The position numbers and the translations under genes were made by a program. Under the pieces are notes generated by a model that saw nothing but the letters and a program-made list of their open reading frames with translations, searched no databases and was not told the DNA's origin. This document shows, in pieces, positions 16,586 to 25,316 of a DNA stretch of 64,000 nucleotides (positions are counted from its first letter, which is position 1; every line of letters starts with the position of its first letter). Source of the DNA: Limnocylindrus sp040397235 (GTDB lineage: Bacteria; Chloroflexota; Limnocylindria; Limnocylindrales; Limnocylindraceae); assembly GCA_040397235.1 (NCBI GenBank), contig JBBAWH010000002.1, positions 1 to 64,000 of the forward strand, in the 5' to 3' direction.

Positions 16586-17826
16586 TGCGACCCTCCGTTC
16601 ACGCCTGTTCGATCAGGTACGTCATTCAATATACCACCCACAGCAAGCAGATAGATAGCCTCAATGTCGCGCAACATGTCATCAACACAGAACTTCGCGT
16701 GGACCAACTCGTGCCCAGCGCTCGCGAGTCGCTCGGCGAGTGCTCGATCGCCGAAGAGGAAGGCGATCGCCGACGCAAGGGCGGATGGATCTTGTGAGGG
16801 CACAAGGATGCCATTTTCACCGGAGTGAATCATCTCGGGGATTCCGCCAACGTTGCTGGCGATCACCGGTCGATTGGCAGCGAGCGCCTCGACGATCGCG
16901 AGCCCTTGCGCCTCGCGATAGCTCGGCATGACCACCACATCTGCAGCGGCAAGGATCTGCGGCACGTCTTCACGGCGCCCCAGGAAGTGCACGCTGGCAC
17001 AGCAGACTTCAGCGCGAAGGTGTGCGGCGGCGAGCCCCTCGAGACGATCACGTTCCGAGCCTTCGCCAACGACGAGGAGGTGTGCCGCTGTGTAGTGGTG
17101 GTGCACCACGGGCCAGGCCTCAATGAGGGTGGGGTGCCCCTTCTCGGGCTCAAGGCGCCCCACCACTACCGCGAGTGGGGCGTCGGCAGGGATGTCGAAC
17201 TCCGCACGAATCGCCTCGCCACCGGTCGCCTCATCGAAGCGCTCCAGGTCGACGCCGTTATAGATGCGACTGATCGCTGTGGTGTCGCGTCCCTCCGCCA
17301 CCAACTTGTGGACGATGGCGTCGCTCACCGCAATAAGGCGGTTGATCTTGGGGGTGATGCGCTCCAGCAACTCGCGGTCGTCGGGGGAGCGGAAGCGGCT
17401 CGAGTGCACCGTTGAGACCATGTACGGGCGGTGTCCCGTGCGCTGCTCCACTAGATCAAGCGCAGCCACGCCAACCACCTCGGCGCGGTACATGTGGGCG
17501 TGTAGCACCTGGGCGTTGAGGGCAATCAGTCGGTCCGCCAGCAGCTCGGCAGAGCGCTGGTCACTTGGCTCTTCGATCACCTCGGTGGCGTAACCGAGGC
17601 GCTGTAGACGCGCCATGGTGCTGCCGTGCGAGAGCGAGATCACGTGCGTCTCGTGTCGTGACAGGTCGAGGCGCATCACCGTGCTCACCACGCTCTCTTG
17701 TGCGCCGCCGTTGGTGCCGGTCGCGAGCAGCTGCACCACGCGCAGTCGCGTGCCATCAGGGAGCGGCCCTACCGGTGCGCGTCCGCCACATCGTTCACCC
17801 GCCTTCGGCTTAGTCATGCGACGCAC
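16582..17826 (-). CDS. Glycosyltransferase family 4
   Basis: The GTG start at 17826 gives 414 residues; an ATG nine bases on is an alternative. N-terminal glycine motif GTNGGAQES binds near the acceptor site. AVVVGRLEPEKGHPTLIEAW is the usual GT4 hinge strand. The catalytic E-x7-E region is visible as REAQGLAIVEALAANRPVIA followed by GGIPEMI. It is a cytosolic, membrane-associated retaining glycosyltransferase; the donor is unknown. The GTG lies directly against the stop of the GNAT-like gene (17827), so the order GNAT, GT4, small membrane protein looks like one operon. Confidence 0.85.
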   Translation of the reverse strand: MRRMTKPKAGERCGGRAPVGPLPDGTRLRVVQLLATGTNGGAQESVVSTVMRLDLSRHETHVISLSHGSTMARLQRLGYATEVIEEPSDQRSAELLADRLIALNAQVLHAHMYRAEVVGVAALDLVEQRTGHRPYMVSTVHSSRFRSPDDRELLERITPKINRLIAVSDAIVHKLVAEGRDTTAISRIYNGVDLERFDEATGGEAIRAEFDIPADAPLAVVVGRLEPEKGHPTLIEAWPVVHHHYTAAHLLVVGEGSERDRLEGLAAAHLRAEVCCASVHFLGRREDVPQILAAADVVVMPSYREAQGLAIVEALAANRPVIASNVGGIPEMIHSGENGILVPSQDPSALASAIAFLFGDRALAERLASAGHELVHAKFCVDDMLRDIEAIYLLAVGGILNDVPDRTGVNGGSQ

Positions 17827-18843
17827 TCATGCCGCTGGCACCGTAACCATCAGCACATCCACATCTGCGGCGCCAACCTCGTACTTGTAGTTCTCGTTGC
17901 CGCGCAAGAAATCAAAGGTCTCTTTGCGTTCGGTGATCGCCATCTGCAGCCCATGTGCGAAGAGCAGGATTCCTGGCGAGAGTGCGCGAGCGGCAAGTTC
18001 GCCACCAGCATTCCAGTAGCGAATGCCCGTTGCGTCACGCAAGAAGAGTCCCGCGGCAAACGCGCCGAACTCCAGATTCCGCGCGACGATCAACGTAATC
18101 AAATCTTCTGGCGCTCGTGCAAATAGCTCACGCATGAACGCCTCGTCGCGCGCACCCTTCTCGTCATCGGTGAAGAGCCCGTGATGGCCCCATCGTGCGC
18201 GATGCAGCTTGATGAACTCGGCGAGATCGTCAACGGCGTGCGGCTTCGTAGTAATCGTTACGCCAGCACCTTCGCCGCGTCGCACCTTGCGGCGGATCTC
18301 GTGACGATCCTTCTTATCGATGCGCTCGAGGTGTTCATCGAACGTGGTGATGTTTGTGAGGTTGATTGCCGGTGCAGGATCTTCGACGGTCAGCGTTGTG
18401 GCTCGTGTTCTGTTGTTCGCGAGTGCGCTCATGAAGAGCTCGTGTGCGCGATCGGCACGGCGCAAGCGTCGAAGGTCGAGTGCGGCCGTATCCGTGAAGA
18501 GATGTGCGACAAGCGCATCTGCCGCGGCGATCGCGCTCTCCGATTCGCCTAAGTCAATCAGCACCGTGGCGTAGTCGATGTGATACGTCGCGCCGAGGTA
18601 GCGCACGCCATCTGGCCGAAGCATGAGCGGGAGATAAGCGTAGAGCGCGCCAGCGGCGTCGTAAACGGCGAGTGAGATGTCGGTGGCGTCGGCGCCGTAG
18701 CCGATCCACCACGCCTCGTGAACGGCGCGGTTACTAAAGGCGCTTGCAGTTGGGTTTGTTGCCAGGAGTCGCTCCCACTCGCTGGCCGGTAGTTCGGCGA
18801 GCGGCAGGGTTCGAACGGTCCAGGCGATAGTGGTGGAGGTCAT
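17827..18843 (-). CDS. GNAT / FemAB-like acyltransferase
   Basis: The start at 18843 gives 338 residues; the longer open frame is rejected because it crosses the divergent ComF promoter region. The pattern fits the Acetyltransf_6 (CelD/BioF2-like) group: N-terminal LPASEWERLLATNP, a central basic KKDRHEIRRKVRRGEG, EFIKLHRARWGHHG, and the final GNENYKYEVGA tract. These enzymes transfer acyl or aminoacyl groups onto cell-surface glycans or wall precursors. It is first in an operon with a GT4 enzyme. The -10 box TACGAT lies exactly 6 nt upstream of the ATG. Confidence 0.75.
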   Translation of the reverse strand: MTSTTIAWTVRTLPLAELPASEWERLLATNPTASAFSNRAVHEAWWIGYGADATDISLAVYDAAGALYAYLPLMLRPDGVRYLGATYHIDYATVLIDLGESESAIAAADALVAHLFTDTAALDLRRLRRADRAHELFMSALANNRTRATTLTVEDPAPAINLTNITTFDEHLERIDKKDRHEIRRKVRRGEGAGVTITTKPHAVDDLAEFIKLHRARWGHHGLFTDDEKGARDEAFMRELFARAPEDLITLIVARNLEFGAFAAGLFLRDATGIRYWNAGGELAARALSPGILLFAHGLQMAITERKETFDFLRGNENYKYEVGAADVDVLMVTVPAA

Positions 18844-18849
18844 CTGCCT

Positions 18850-18855
18850 ATCGTA
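18850..18855 (-). promoter_or_regulatory. -10 box of leaderless GNAT-like gene
   Basis: Reading the minus strand, TACGAT is followed by AGGCAG and the ATG at 18843. For the divergent comF gene the equivalent position (18889-18894) holds GATCCT, a weak match. Confidence 0.45.
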
Positions 18856-18900
18856 CCGCCCGTTACGCAGGGGGTACGTGCGACGCACGATCCTGCGTGA

Positions 18901-19605
18901 ATGCAGTTCACCGAGCGTGCTCGCGATGCTCTCGCCGAGTTGCAGCGCGCCGCTGCACCAGTGTTGGCGCTCCTCGCCCCGCAACGCTGCGGCGCCTGCG
19001 GCGTGGAGGGGGCGCTCCTCTGCTCCGAGTGTTGCGGCGAGCTTGGTCTCACCGGCGCTGGAAGTGTGGAGCGCGGTGCCGCACCAGCCGGATGCGTCGC
19101 TGGAGCCTGGATTGGTCCGTACGAGGGAGGCCTTGGTGAGGCGGTGCGCACCTTGAAGTTTCACGGCGTCCCCGCGCTCGCTGAACCACTGGGGGTTGGC
19201 CTACAAAGCGCGATCTATGCCGTGCAGCGCGAGCTCGGTGGTGACGCCACGCTCGTACCTATTCCAACGGACCCGGCACGCCTCCGGGATCGCGGCTTCG
19301 ATCATGCTGCGCTGATTGCGGCTGCGGCTGCGCGCGCGCTCCCCTGTGAACTTGCGGCGCTGCTTGAGCGCACCAGGGCGGTACCTGCGCTGCATACGCT
19401 CGGTCGTGCTGGGAGGCGGCGGGTCATGGACCGCGTCTTCGCGGTGCGCGCGGGTGCCACAATGCCGCAGCGCGTGATTCTGGTCGACGACATTTGGACA
19501 AGTGGTGCCACCTTCGAGGCGGCGGCGGCGACCTTGCGAGCTGCTGGGTGCACGACCATCGGCGTGGTCGCCGTGACCCGAGAGGCGCTGGTGAACGGTG
19601 CGTAA
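18901..19605 (+). CDS. comF: ComF family phosphoribosyltransferase-like protein
   Basis: The 234-residue protein has an N-terminal zinc-finger region (CGACGVEGALLCSECC, about 31-46). A type I phosphoribosyltransferase fold follows, with LVPIPTDPARLRDRGFDH and the PRPP loop VILVDDIWTSGATFE. ComF proteins act in DNA uptake (competence) in several bacteria and in DNA metabolism elsewhere. No comE or type IV pilus genes are visible here. The divergent neighbour is the GNAT-like gene; endonuclease IV follows 41 bp downstream. Confidence 0.88.
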   Translation: MQFTERARDALAELQRAAAPVLALLAPQRCGACGVEGALLCSECCGELGLTGAGSVERGAAPAGCVAGAWIGPYEGGLGEAVRTLKFHGVPALAEPLGVGLQSAIYAVQRELGGDATLVPIPTDPARLRDRGFDHAALIAAAAARALPCELAALLERTRAVPALHTLGRAGRRRVMDRVFAVRAGATMPQRVILVDDIWTSGATFEAAAATLRAAGCTTIGVVAVTREALVNGA

Positions 19606-19646
19606 GGCGACGAGCGGTCTCTGGCGCGGCGTGGCAATCTCTCCCC

Positions 19647-20726
19647 ATGGCAGCCAAGCGACCGAAACTGAAGAGCAGCGCACCAGCCGCGGCGGCTGGG
19701 CGACTCGATCGCATGCTCGGCGCCCACCTCGCCGCAGGTCCTGGCCTCGTCAAGGCGGCCGATCGCGCCGCAGCGGTTGGGGCGATGGGGCTGCAGATCT
19801 TCACCGGCAACCCAACGGGCTGGGCGCGTCGCGCCGAACTCCCCAAGGAGCTCCCCGCCTTCCGCGCCCGCATGAAGGAGCACGGCTTCGGGCCGCTCGC
19901 CGTACACGCCGCCTATCTGGCGAACCTCGCCGGACCGAACCCTCTCTTCCGTGAGAAGACGGTGGAGCTGCTCCGCCACGAACTTCGCGTGGCGCCTGAG
20001 TACGGCGCCTCGTTCGTCAACGTCCATATCGGCTCACATATGGGGACCGGTATTGAGGCGGGTGTTGCCCGCGTCGCCGAGGCGGTGGAGCGCATCCTGG
20101 ACGGCGTGCCGCTCGCCGACGACTCGGCACTCCTGGTGCTCGAGAACAGTGCTGGTGGCGGCAATGGGATCGGCGAGAGCCTTGACGAGTTGATCGACAT
20201 CCACGAATCAATGGGCGCCCGCGGCATCGACCTGTCGCGCGTTGCCTACTGCCTCGACTCCGCCCACCTCTGGGGTGCTGGCGTTGAGATGAAGGGCGAC
20301 GATGAGGTCGACCGCCTTGTGGAGCAGTTCGACAAGAAGATTGGCCTCGAGAAGCTGGTGATGATTCACTACAACGACAGCAAGGCGGCGCACGGCTCAA
20401 AGCTCGATCGTCACCAACACATCGGTGGCGGCGAGGTTGGCACGCGCGGTCTTGCGGCGCTCATTCGCCATCCGCGCCTCGCGCACGTCAACTACTACCT
20501 CGAGACCCCTGGCATGGAGGCGGGTTGGGACAAGCTCAACATTGAGCGCAGCCTGCAGCTCTCCGAAGGGACACTCAAGCTGAAGCCACTCCCCGCCGAA
20601 GAGCCGAAGGTCAAGAAGGTGAAGACGGTTCCAGCGAAGCCGGTTCCTGCCGCCAAGCCAGCTGCAAAGAAACCGGCCGTAACGAAGACTGCCGCGAAAA
20701 AGCCCGTCGCGAAGAAGAAGCGCTAG
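19647..20726 (+). CDS. nfo: Endonuclease IV (AP endonuclease) with Lys/Ala/Pro tail
   Basis: The start at 19647 gives 359 residues. The AP-endonuclease family 2 TIM-barrel motifs are all present: NVHIGSHMG, VLENSAGGGNGIG, YCLDSAHLWGAG, and HYNDSKAAHGSKLDRHQHIG with the zinc-binding His/Asp/Glu set. It cleaves DNA 5' to abasic sites in base-excision repair. The barrel ends near residue 320. The last ~35 residues are a Lys/Ala/Pro tail of the kind also seen on gyrA and rplU here. It converges with the flippase-like gene through a shared CTAG (20723-20726). Confidence 0.92.
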   Translation: MAAKRPKLKSSAPAAAAGRLDRMLGAHLAAGPGLVKAADRAAAVGAMGLQIFTGNPTGWARRAELPKELPAFRARMKEHGFGPLAVHAAYLANLAGPNPLFREKTVELLRHELRVAPEYGASFVNVHIGSHMGTGIEAGVARVAEAVERILDGVPLADDSALLVLENSAGGGNGIGESLDELIDIHESMGARGIDLSRVAYCLDSAHLWGAGVEMKGDDEVDRLVEQFDKKIGLEKLVMIHYNDSKAAHGSKLDRHQHIGGGEVGTRGLAALIRHPRLAHVNYYLETPGMEAGWDKLNIERSLQLSEGTLKLKPLPAEEPKVKKVKTVPAKPVPAAKPAAKKPAVTKTAAKKPVAKKKR

Positions 20727-21727
20727 CGCAACGAACCAACACCGCGCCGATACGGCGAGAGGGCGAAGAGCGCACCACCGCCAACGATCAAGCTGCCAAC
20801 ACCAACGAGGCGATCGAGCAGCGCGAGCGCAATTGCCGACTCGGGTGAGAAGCCGAAGAGCGCAACGAGAATGCCGACCATCCCCGCCTCAACAACGCCG
20901 ATTCCTGCTGGCGTGAATGGCACCACGGTGAGCACCGCCGAAACGAGCGCCACAAAGATCGTGCTCGCAATGCCGATCTGACCGGCCGCTGGATTCACCA
21001 CAAAGAGCCCAAGCGCCATAGCGACCGCGGCGAGTCGGAGTGACTCGCCGATCCAGATCGCCAGCGAGAACGGCAGGGCGGTGCGAACCACTCTTCCGCC
21101 GCTCCCTGCGCGCAGCGACGCCGCGGCGTTGGTGAAGCCGCTCTTGATCGCATCGGGGATCGGCAGCGCGTAGATGAGTGTGGCAGCAAAGCCGCGTGCA
21201 ACGAGCAGAAACAGCGTTGTCGCCGCTGCGACGCCGAGGGCGATCGCGGTGAGCGCGAGCGCGGTTGGTGGCAGCTTTCCACCGAAGGCCACAAAGGTCG
21301 AGGCGGCACCAAGGAGCGCGACGGTGGCGAGGTCAACGAGTCGCTCCGCAATCACCGTGCCGACGGCGTTACCAAACGACGTTGCGCCATTGTGCTTCAG
21401 CAGCCAGCCGCGATAGACATCACCCATCTTCGCCGGCAAGACACAGTTCACCCAGAATGAGAGGGTGAGAATCTCCGTTGCGGCGCGTCGCGAGATTTGC
21501 AGACCAGACGCGGCAAGGATCATGCGCCAGCGCAAGCCTCGCAGCGGAAAGGTGCTCCAACTGGCTGCGAGCGCAACAAGAATCCATGCGGCGTTCGCGC
21601 GATTAAGCGTTGCGGCTACTTCAGCAAGGTTGAATGAGGTCGCAGCGCGCAACACGCCTGCCACGAGGACCACCGTCAGGAGCAGGGCGAAGATGGTGGA
21701 GCGGCGCGTCAGTCGGGCGAGCAGCAT
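20723..21727 (-). CDS. Flippase-like membrane protein (UPF0104 / LPG synthetase TM-like)
   Basis: The 334-residue protein has about eight hydrophobic helices. It carries the UPF0104 (YbhN/AglD) signatures: PLRGLRWRMILAASG, VLPAKMGDVYRGWLL, GTVIAERLVDLATV, and late FTPAGIGVVEAGMVG. Such proteins are proposed lipid or polyprenyl-phosphate-sugar translocases. It is the last gene of the long leftward run, 8 bp after the PHP gene. The substrate is unknown. Confidence 0.82.
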   Translation of the reverse strand: MLLARLTRRSTIFALLLTVVLVAGVLRAATSFNLAEVAATLNRANAAWILVALAASWSTFPLRGLRWRMILAASGLQISRRAATEILTLSFWVNCVLPAKMGDVYRGWLLKHNGATSFGNAVGTVIAERLVDLATVALLGAASTFVAFGGKLPPTALALTAIALGVAAATTLFLLVARGFAATLIYALPIPDAIKSGFTNAAASLRAGSGGRVVRTALPFSLAIWIGESLRLAAVAMALGLFVVNPAAGQIGIASTIFVALVSAVLTVVPFTPAGIGVVEAGMVGILVALFGFSPESAIALALLDRLVGVGSLIVGGGALFALSPYRRGVGSLR

Positions 21728-21735
21728 CTGATCGC

Positions 21736-22446
21736 CTAGCGTTCGCCGAAGGTCACGCCTGGGCGCACGCGTCGATTCCCACGGGTGGCATTAACGAGCT
21801 TTGCGATCGGCGTGAAGAGGCGCGCAAGGAGTGCGCCACGACCAGTGATGCGCGTGAGGTCGCCGTGCAGCGCCGAATGAAATCCGGCTGCGGTGTCGAG
21901 GTCGCCGGTCATGATCGTGGCGGCGCCACCGATCTCGAGCAGCGTGTGTGCATCGCTCGCAGCTACCGACGGAATACCGCGAGCGATTGCAAGTTCGGTG
22001 GCACGCTGGTTGCCGCCTGGCGCAACGAGTCGGGCGTTCCAGCCTTCGATCCAGTCGACCTCGCTCAGCAGCGAGAGGGCCGCCTCGTCGCGAAGCAGCG
22101 AGCCACGCCAGCCGTCGAACGGGTGGGGGATCCCCACGAGCCCACCCTGATCGCGAATGGCGGCGATCGCCTCGCTGGCGGGGAGGCCGGCGGCGATGGG
22201 GCGCTCGAGGAAGAGGGCGATCAGGTCTCCCTGGGCGGTGCGCACCTCAGAGCCAACGATCACCGCCAGCCCAGGGGTGACGGCGTCACGGGCACGCAGG
22301 GCGCCGTCGATGCGGTCGTGGTCGGTGATGGCGAGGTGGGTAATCCCCCGCGACGCCGCGGTACGGGCAACGGCGACCGGGTCGCTCAGGGAGTCGAAGC
22401 TTGCGCTGGTGTGGCAGTGCAGGTCAACGACGGCGCGGGCCGCCAT
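21736..22446 (-). CDS. PHP domain phosphoesterase
   Basis: The 236-residue protein begins with the PHP motif I, VDLHCHTSASFDS, followed by ITDHDRIDG, GIPHPFDGW and SDAHTLLEIGG. Together these are the metal-binding His/Asp residues of the YciV/TrpH group. Such enzymes hydrolyse phosphoesters such as nucleoside 3',5'-bisphosphates or RNA 5' ends. It starts 4 bp after the mreB stop, so it is co-transcribed with mreB. Confidence 0.85.
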   Translation of the reverse strand: MAARAVVDLHCHTSASFDSLSDPVAVARTAASRGITHLAITDHDRIDGALRARDAVTPGLAVIVGSEVRTAQGDLIALFLERPIAAGLPASEAIAAIRDQGGLVGIPHPFDGWRGSLLRDEAALSLLSEVDWIEGWNARLVAPGGNQRATELAIARGIPSVAASDAHTLLEIGGAATIMTGDLDTAAGFHSALHGDLTRITGRGALLARLFTPIAKLVNATRGNRRVRPGVTFGER

Positions 22447-22450
22447 AGGA

Positions 22451-23449
22451 TTAGGCCGCGCTGGTCATGGACTTCGCGAACTGGTCGAAGTGTTCGAGCG
22501 CGATGCCCGTCCCCTTCGCAACGCAGCTCAGCGGGTCCGGAGCGATGTGTGAGGCGACACCGGTGACGGTGGTGATGAGGCGGTCAATGTTGCGGAGCAG
22601 CGCGCCGCCGCCAGAGATCACGATTCCCTTGTCGATGATGTCGGCGCTTAGTTCTGGCGGTGTCTGCTCCAGCACGGCGCGAATAGCGTCAGTAAGGTTT
22701 CGCAGCGGCACCTCAAGCGCCTCGGTGATTTCGGTCGAGGTGATCTTCACTTCGCGTGGCAGGCCTGCGATCATGTCGCGACCCCTCACGCTCGTCGTCA
22801 ACTCCTCCTCAAGTGGGAGGGCGCTGCCGATCTCAATCTTCACCTGCTCGGCGGTTCGATCGCCGATCATCAGGTTGTACTTGCGGCGAATGTAGAGCGC
22901 GATCGCTTCGTCGAAGCGGTTACCGCCAACACGATGCGACTTGCTCACCACAATCTCGGACAGTGAGATCACGGCAATTTCAGCGGTGCCTCCGCCAATA
23001 TTGACGATCATGTTCCCCGACGGGCCGCTGATCGGCAGCTCTGCGCCGATCGCTGCCGCCATCGGCTCTTCAATGAGGAACGCCTTCCCTGCACCGGCCT
23101 GACGCGCAGCGTCGAGCACGTAGCGCTTCTCTACCGACGTTGAGCCGGCTGGAACGCTCACGAGGACGTCTGGTCGGCCGAACGAGAATCGTCCGGCGGT
23201 GCCCTTCTTGATGAAGTAACGGAGCATCGCCTCGGTAACGACGTAGTCGGCAATCACACCATCGCGCAGTGGTCGAATAGCGGTGATGGAGCCAGGGGTG
23301 CGTCCGAGCATCTCTTTTGCCTCATTGCCAACGGCCACAATCTGATCGCGATCGTTGATGGCAACAACGCTCGGCTCACGAACGGTAATGCCGCTCCCCT
23401 GTACGAAGACGAGAATGTTTGCGGTTCCTAGGTCGATGCCAATCTTCAT
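22451..23449 (-). CDS. mreB: Rod-shape-determining actin homologue MreB/Mbl
   Basis: The 332-residue protein starts MKIGIDLGTANILVFVQGSG, the phosphate-1 loop of the actin fold. The other nucleotide motifs follow: VSVPAGSTSVEKRYVLDAAR, MIVNIGGGTAEIAVISL and VISGGGALLRNID. MreB organises lateral wall synthesis on the inner face of the membrane. It overlaps the murA stop by 4 bp. mreD lies 20 kb away with mrdA and rodA, and no mreC is seen in the window. Confidence 0.95.
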   Translation of the reverse strand: MKIGIDLGTANILVFVQGSGITVREPSVVAINDRDQIVAVGNEAKEMLGRTPGSITAIRPLRDGVIADYVVTEAMLRYFIKKGTAGRFSFGRPDVLVSVPAGSTSVEKRYVLDAARQAGAGKAFLIEEPMAAAIGAELPISGPSGNMIVNIGGGTAEIAVISLSEIVVSKSHRVGGNRFDEAIALYIRRKYNLMIGDRTAEQVKIEIGSALPLEEELTTSVRGRDMIAGLPREVKITSTEITEALEVPLRNLTDAIRAVLEQTPPELSADIIDKGIVISGGGALLRNIDRLITTVTGVASHIAPDPLSCVAKGTGIALEHFDQFAKSMTSAA

Positions 23450-24804
23450 CCCGCCACTCCCTCTTCGCTAACGTGGGTGAGCTCCGCGCCGAGGCCTCGG
23501 AACTTCTCCTCAATGTTCGCATAGCCGCGGCGCACGTGGTGCGCGCCGTGAATGCGGCTCGCCCCTGGTGCGGCCAGAGCGGCGAGCATCAGTGTGGCAC
23601 CTGCGCGTAGATCTGGAATCTCCGCCTCAGCGGCGCGGAACGTGGTTGGGCCCGTGACGTGCGCGGTGCGCGGATCAACGATCTCCACCTGTGCGCCAAA
23701 GCCGCGAAGTCCAACGAGCCACTCAAGTCGGTCTTCAAAGATCGTCTCTTCAATGGTGCTCGTACCAGCGGCGCGCGTCAGCATCAACCCTGCAGATGGC
23801 TGCAGGTCGGTGGCGAGCCCAGGGAACGGCTGCGTGCGAATGTTGGTGGGCTTGTATGCGCCACCGGCAGGGAGCCCTGTTACGCGCAAGCTCTTGCGCG
23901 TTGCATCAACTGGATCGGGCTCAATCGCATGATCAACACCGAGTTCGCCGAGCAGATCGATAAAGGCCTTCATGTGCGTTGGCTCAACGCCATCAATATT
24001 GATCGTGCCGCCCACAACCGCGGCGGCGGCGGCGAATGTTCCCGCCTCAATACGGTCAGGCATGATGTGATGGCTCGCACCGTGCAGCCCGTCGACACCC
24101 TGAATCTCAATGCGGTCGGGCTTGGTTCGTGCGACCTGCGCGCCCATCGCGTTCAGCAGCACGATCAGGTCATCAACTTCGGGCTCCTGCGCCGCCGGTG
24201 TAATGACGGTGGTCCCCTTCGCAAGGACGGCGGCGAGGATCGCGTTCTCGGTGCCCATCACGGTGATCTGCGGGAAGGTGATGGTTGCCCCCTTAAGACG
24301 GCCGTTGCTCTTCGCAAAGTAGTAGCCGTCGCGATAGTCGATCTCGGCGCCGAGGGCGCGCATGGCGTCAACGTGCAGATTCACGGGGCGACGACCGATG
24401 CGATCGCCACCCGGGTTGCTAATGATCACGCGGCCAAAGCGAGCCAAGAGCGGGCCAAGGAGCATGAAGCTGGCGCGCATCTTCGCCGCCGCCTCAAGCG
24501 GCACAAAGAGCCATTCGGCGTTGGCTGCCTGCAGGCTCATCGTCTCGGGGGTTGGTCGCTCGATGGTCACGCCGATGTCGCGCAGGGTGTCAGCAAGCAC
24601 ATCAATGTCGAGGATTCCTGGGATGTTCTCGAGGTTCACGCGCTCGCCGGTCAGCACTGCGGCAGCCATCACCTTCAGGGCGGCGTTCTTGGCGCCGCTC
24701 ACCCGCACGCGGCCAGCCAGGGGTTGCCCGCCTTGAATGCGGAACTCCTCCTTCGCCAGGGGGATCGGACGGTACTCCCACGAGAACGGCTTCACGGCGG
24801 TCAT
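23446..24804 (-). CDS. murA: UDP-N-acetylglucosamine 1-carboxyvinyltransferase MurA (Asp at the fosfomycin Cys site)
   Basis: The start at 24804 gives 452 residues; a GTG at 24870 would add 22. MurA transfers enolpyruvate to UDP-GlcNAc, the first committed step of peptidoglycan synthesis. K39/N40 in SGAKNAALKVMAAAVLTGE match the catalytic pair. The flexible loop reads NPGGDRIGRRPVNLH, with Asp134 where most MurAs have the fosfomycin-sensitive Cys. Asp here is known in mycobacterial and chlamydial enzymes and gives intrinsic fosfomycin resistance. It sits between atpC (82 bp upstream) and mreB (4-bp overlap). Confidence 0.95.
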   Translation of the reverse strand: MTAVKPFSWEYRPIPLAKEEFRIQGGQPLAGRVRVSGAKNAALKVMAAAVLTGERVNLENIPGILDIDVLADTLRDIGVTIERPTPETMSLQAANAEWLFVPLEAAAKMRASFMLLGPLLARFGRVIISNPGGDRIGRRPVNLHVDAMRALGAEIDYRDGYYFAKSNGRLKGATITFPQITVMGTENAILAAVLAKGTTVITPAAQEPEVDDLIVLLNAMGAQVARTKPDRIEIQGVDGLHGASHHIMPDRIEAGTFAAAAAVVGGTINIDGVEPTHMKAFIDLLGELGVDHAIEPDPVDATRKSLRVTGLPAGGAYKPTNIRTQPFPGLATDLQPSAGLMLTRAAGTSTIEETIFEDRLEWLVGLRGFGAQVEIVDPRTAHVTGPTTFRAAEAEIPDLRAGATLMLAALAAPGASRIHGAHHVRRGYANIEEKFRGLGAELTHVSEEGVAG

Positions 24805-24885
24805 GGGCGGATTCTCGCCGTTTGCAGCAGAAGCGTCCAACAGCGGCTCACTTTCTTTGGCCACCCGCACGGGCGGCGGCGTGCG

Positions 24886-25302
24886 CTAGCGCTTGCGGCG
24901 GCGCTCGGCGACGCGAAGGTGCAGGAGCGCTCGGCTCAGCGAGGCTCGGGCGGTAGCGAGTGAGGCGGGATCCTGCGTACCGGCACCGGAGATCGCCGCT
25001 TCCGCGGCAGTCTTCGCCTTCTCAATGGCGGCAGTGTCGAGCTCCCCCGACAGGTCGGCCGACTCAGCAAGGACCACCACGCGATCGGGTCGCACCTGCA
25101 CGAAACCACCAATGATGGCGATGTACTCAATCGATCCGTCGAGTGCGGTGATGCGCCCTTCGCCTGCGCCAAGAACGGTCACATACGGCTCGTGCTTCGG
25201 CAGGATGCCGACCTCGCCATCAATTGTTGGTAAGACCAACGCGGAGGCCTCGCCCCTCCAGGCGAGGCGCTCCGGCGTCACGATCTCCAACGTAAATGGC
25301 AT
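24886..25302 (-). CDS. atpC: ATP synthase epsilon subunit
   Basis: The 138-residue protein shows the epsilon beta-sandwich: MPFTLEIVTPERLAWRGEAS, TIDGEVGILPKHEPYVTVLG, and YIAIIGGFVQVRPDRVVVLA. The C-terminal helical hairpin follows, ending in a very basic AERRRKR. Epsilon couples rotation of gamma and the c-ring and can inhibit ATP hydrolysis. It is the last gene of the atp cluster, 14 bp after atpD. Confidence 0.93.
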   Translation of the reverse strand: MPFTLEIVTPERLAWRGEASALVLPTIDGEVGILPKHEPYVTVLGAGEGRITALDGSIEYIAIIGGFVQVRPDRVVVLAESADLSGELDTAAIEKAKTAAEAAISGAGTQDPASLATARASLSRALLHLRVAERRRKR

Positions 25303-25316
25303 ATCGGTTCGAACCC

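Noticed and set aside
21634..22566. 310-codon open frame antisense to the PHP gene
   Set aside because: Arg/Gly-rich shadow; the PHP motifs on the other strand are clear.
23659..24963. 434-codon open frame antisense to murA
   Set aside because: A shadow produced by GC-rich codon bias; it has no recognisable domain and murA is certain.
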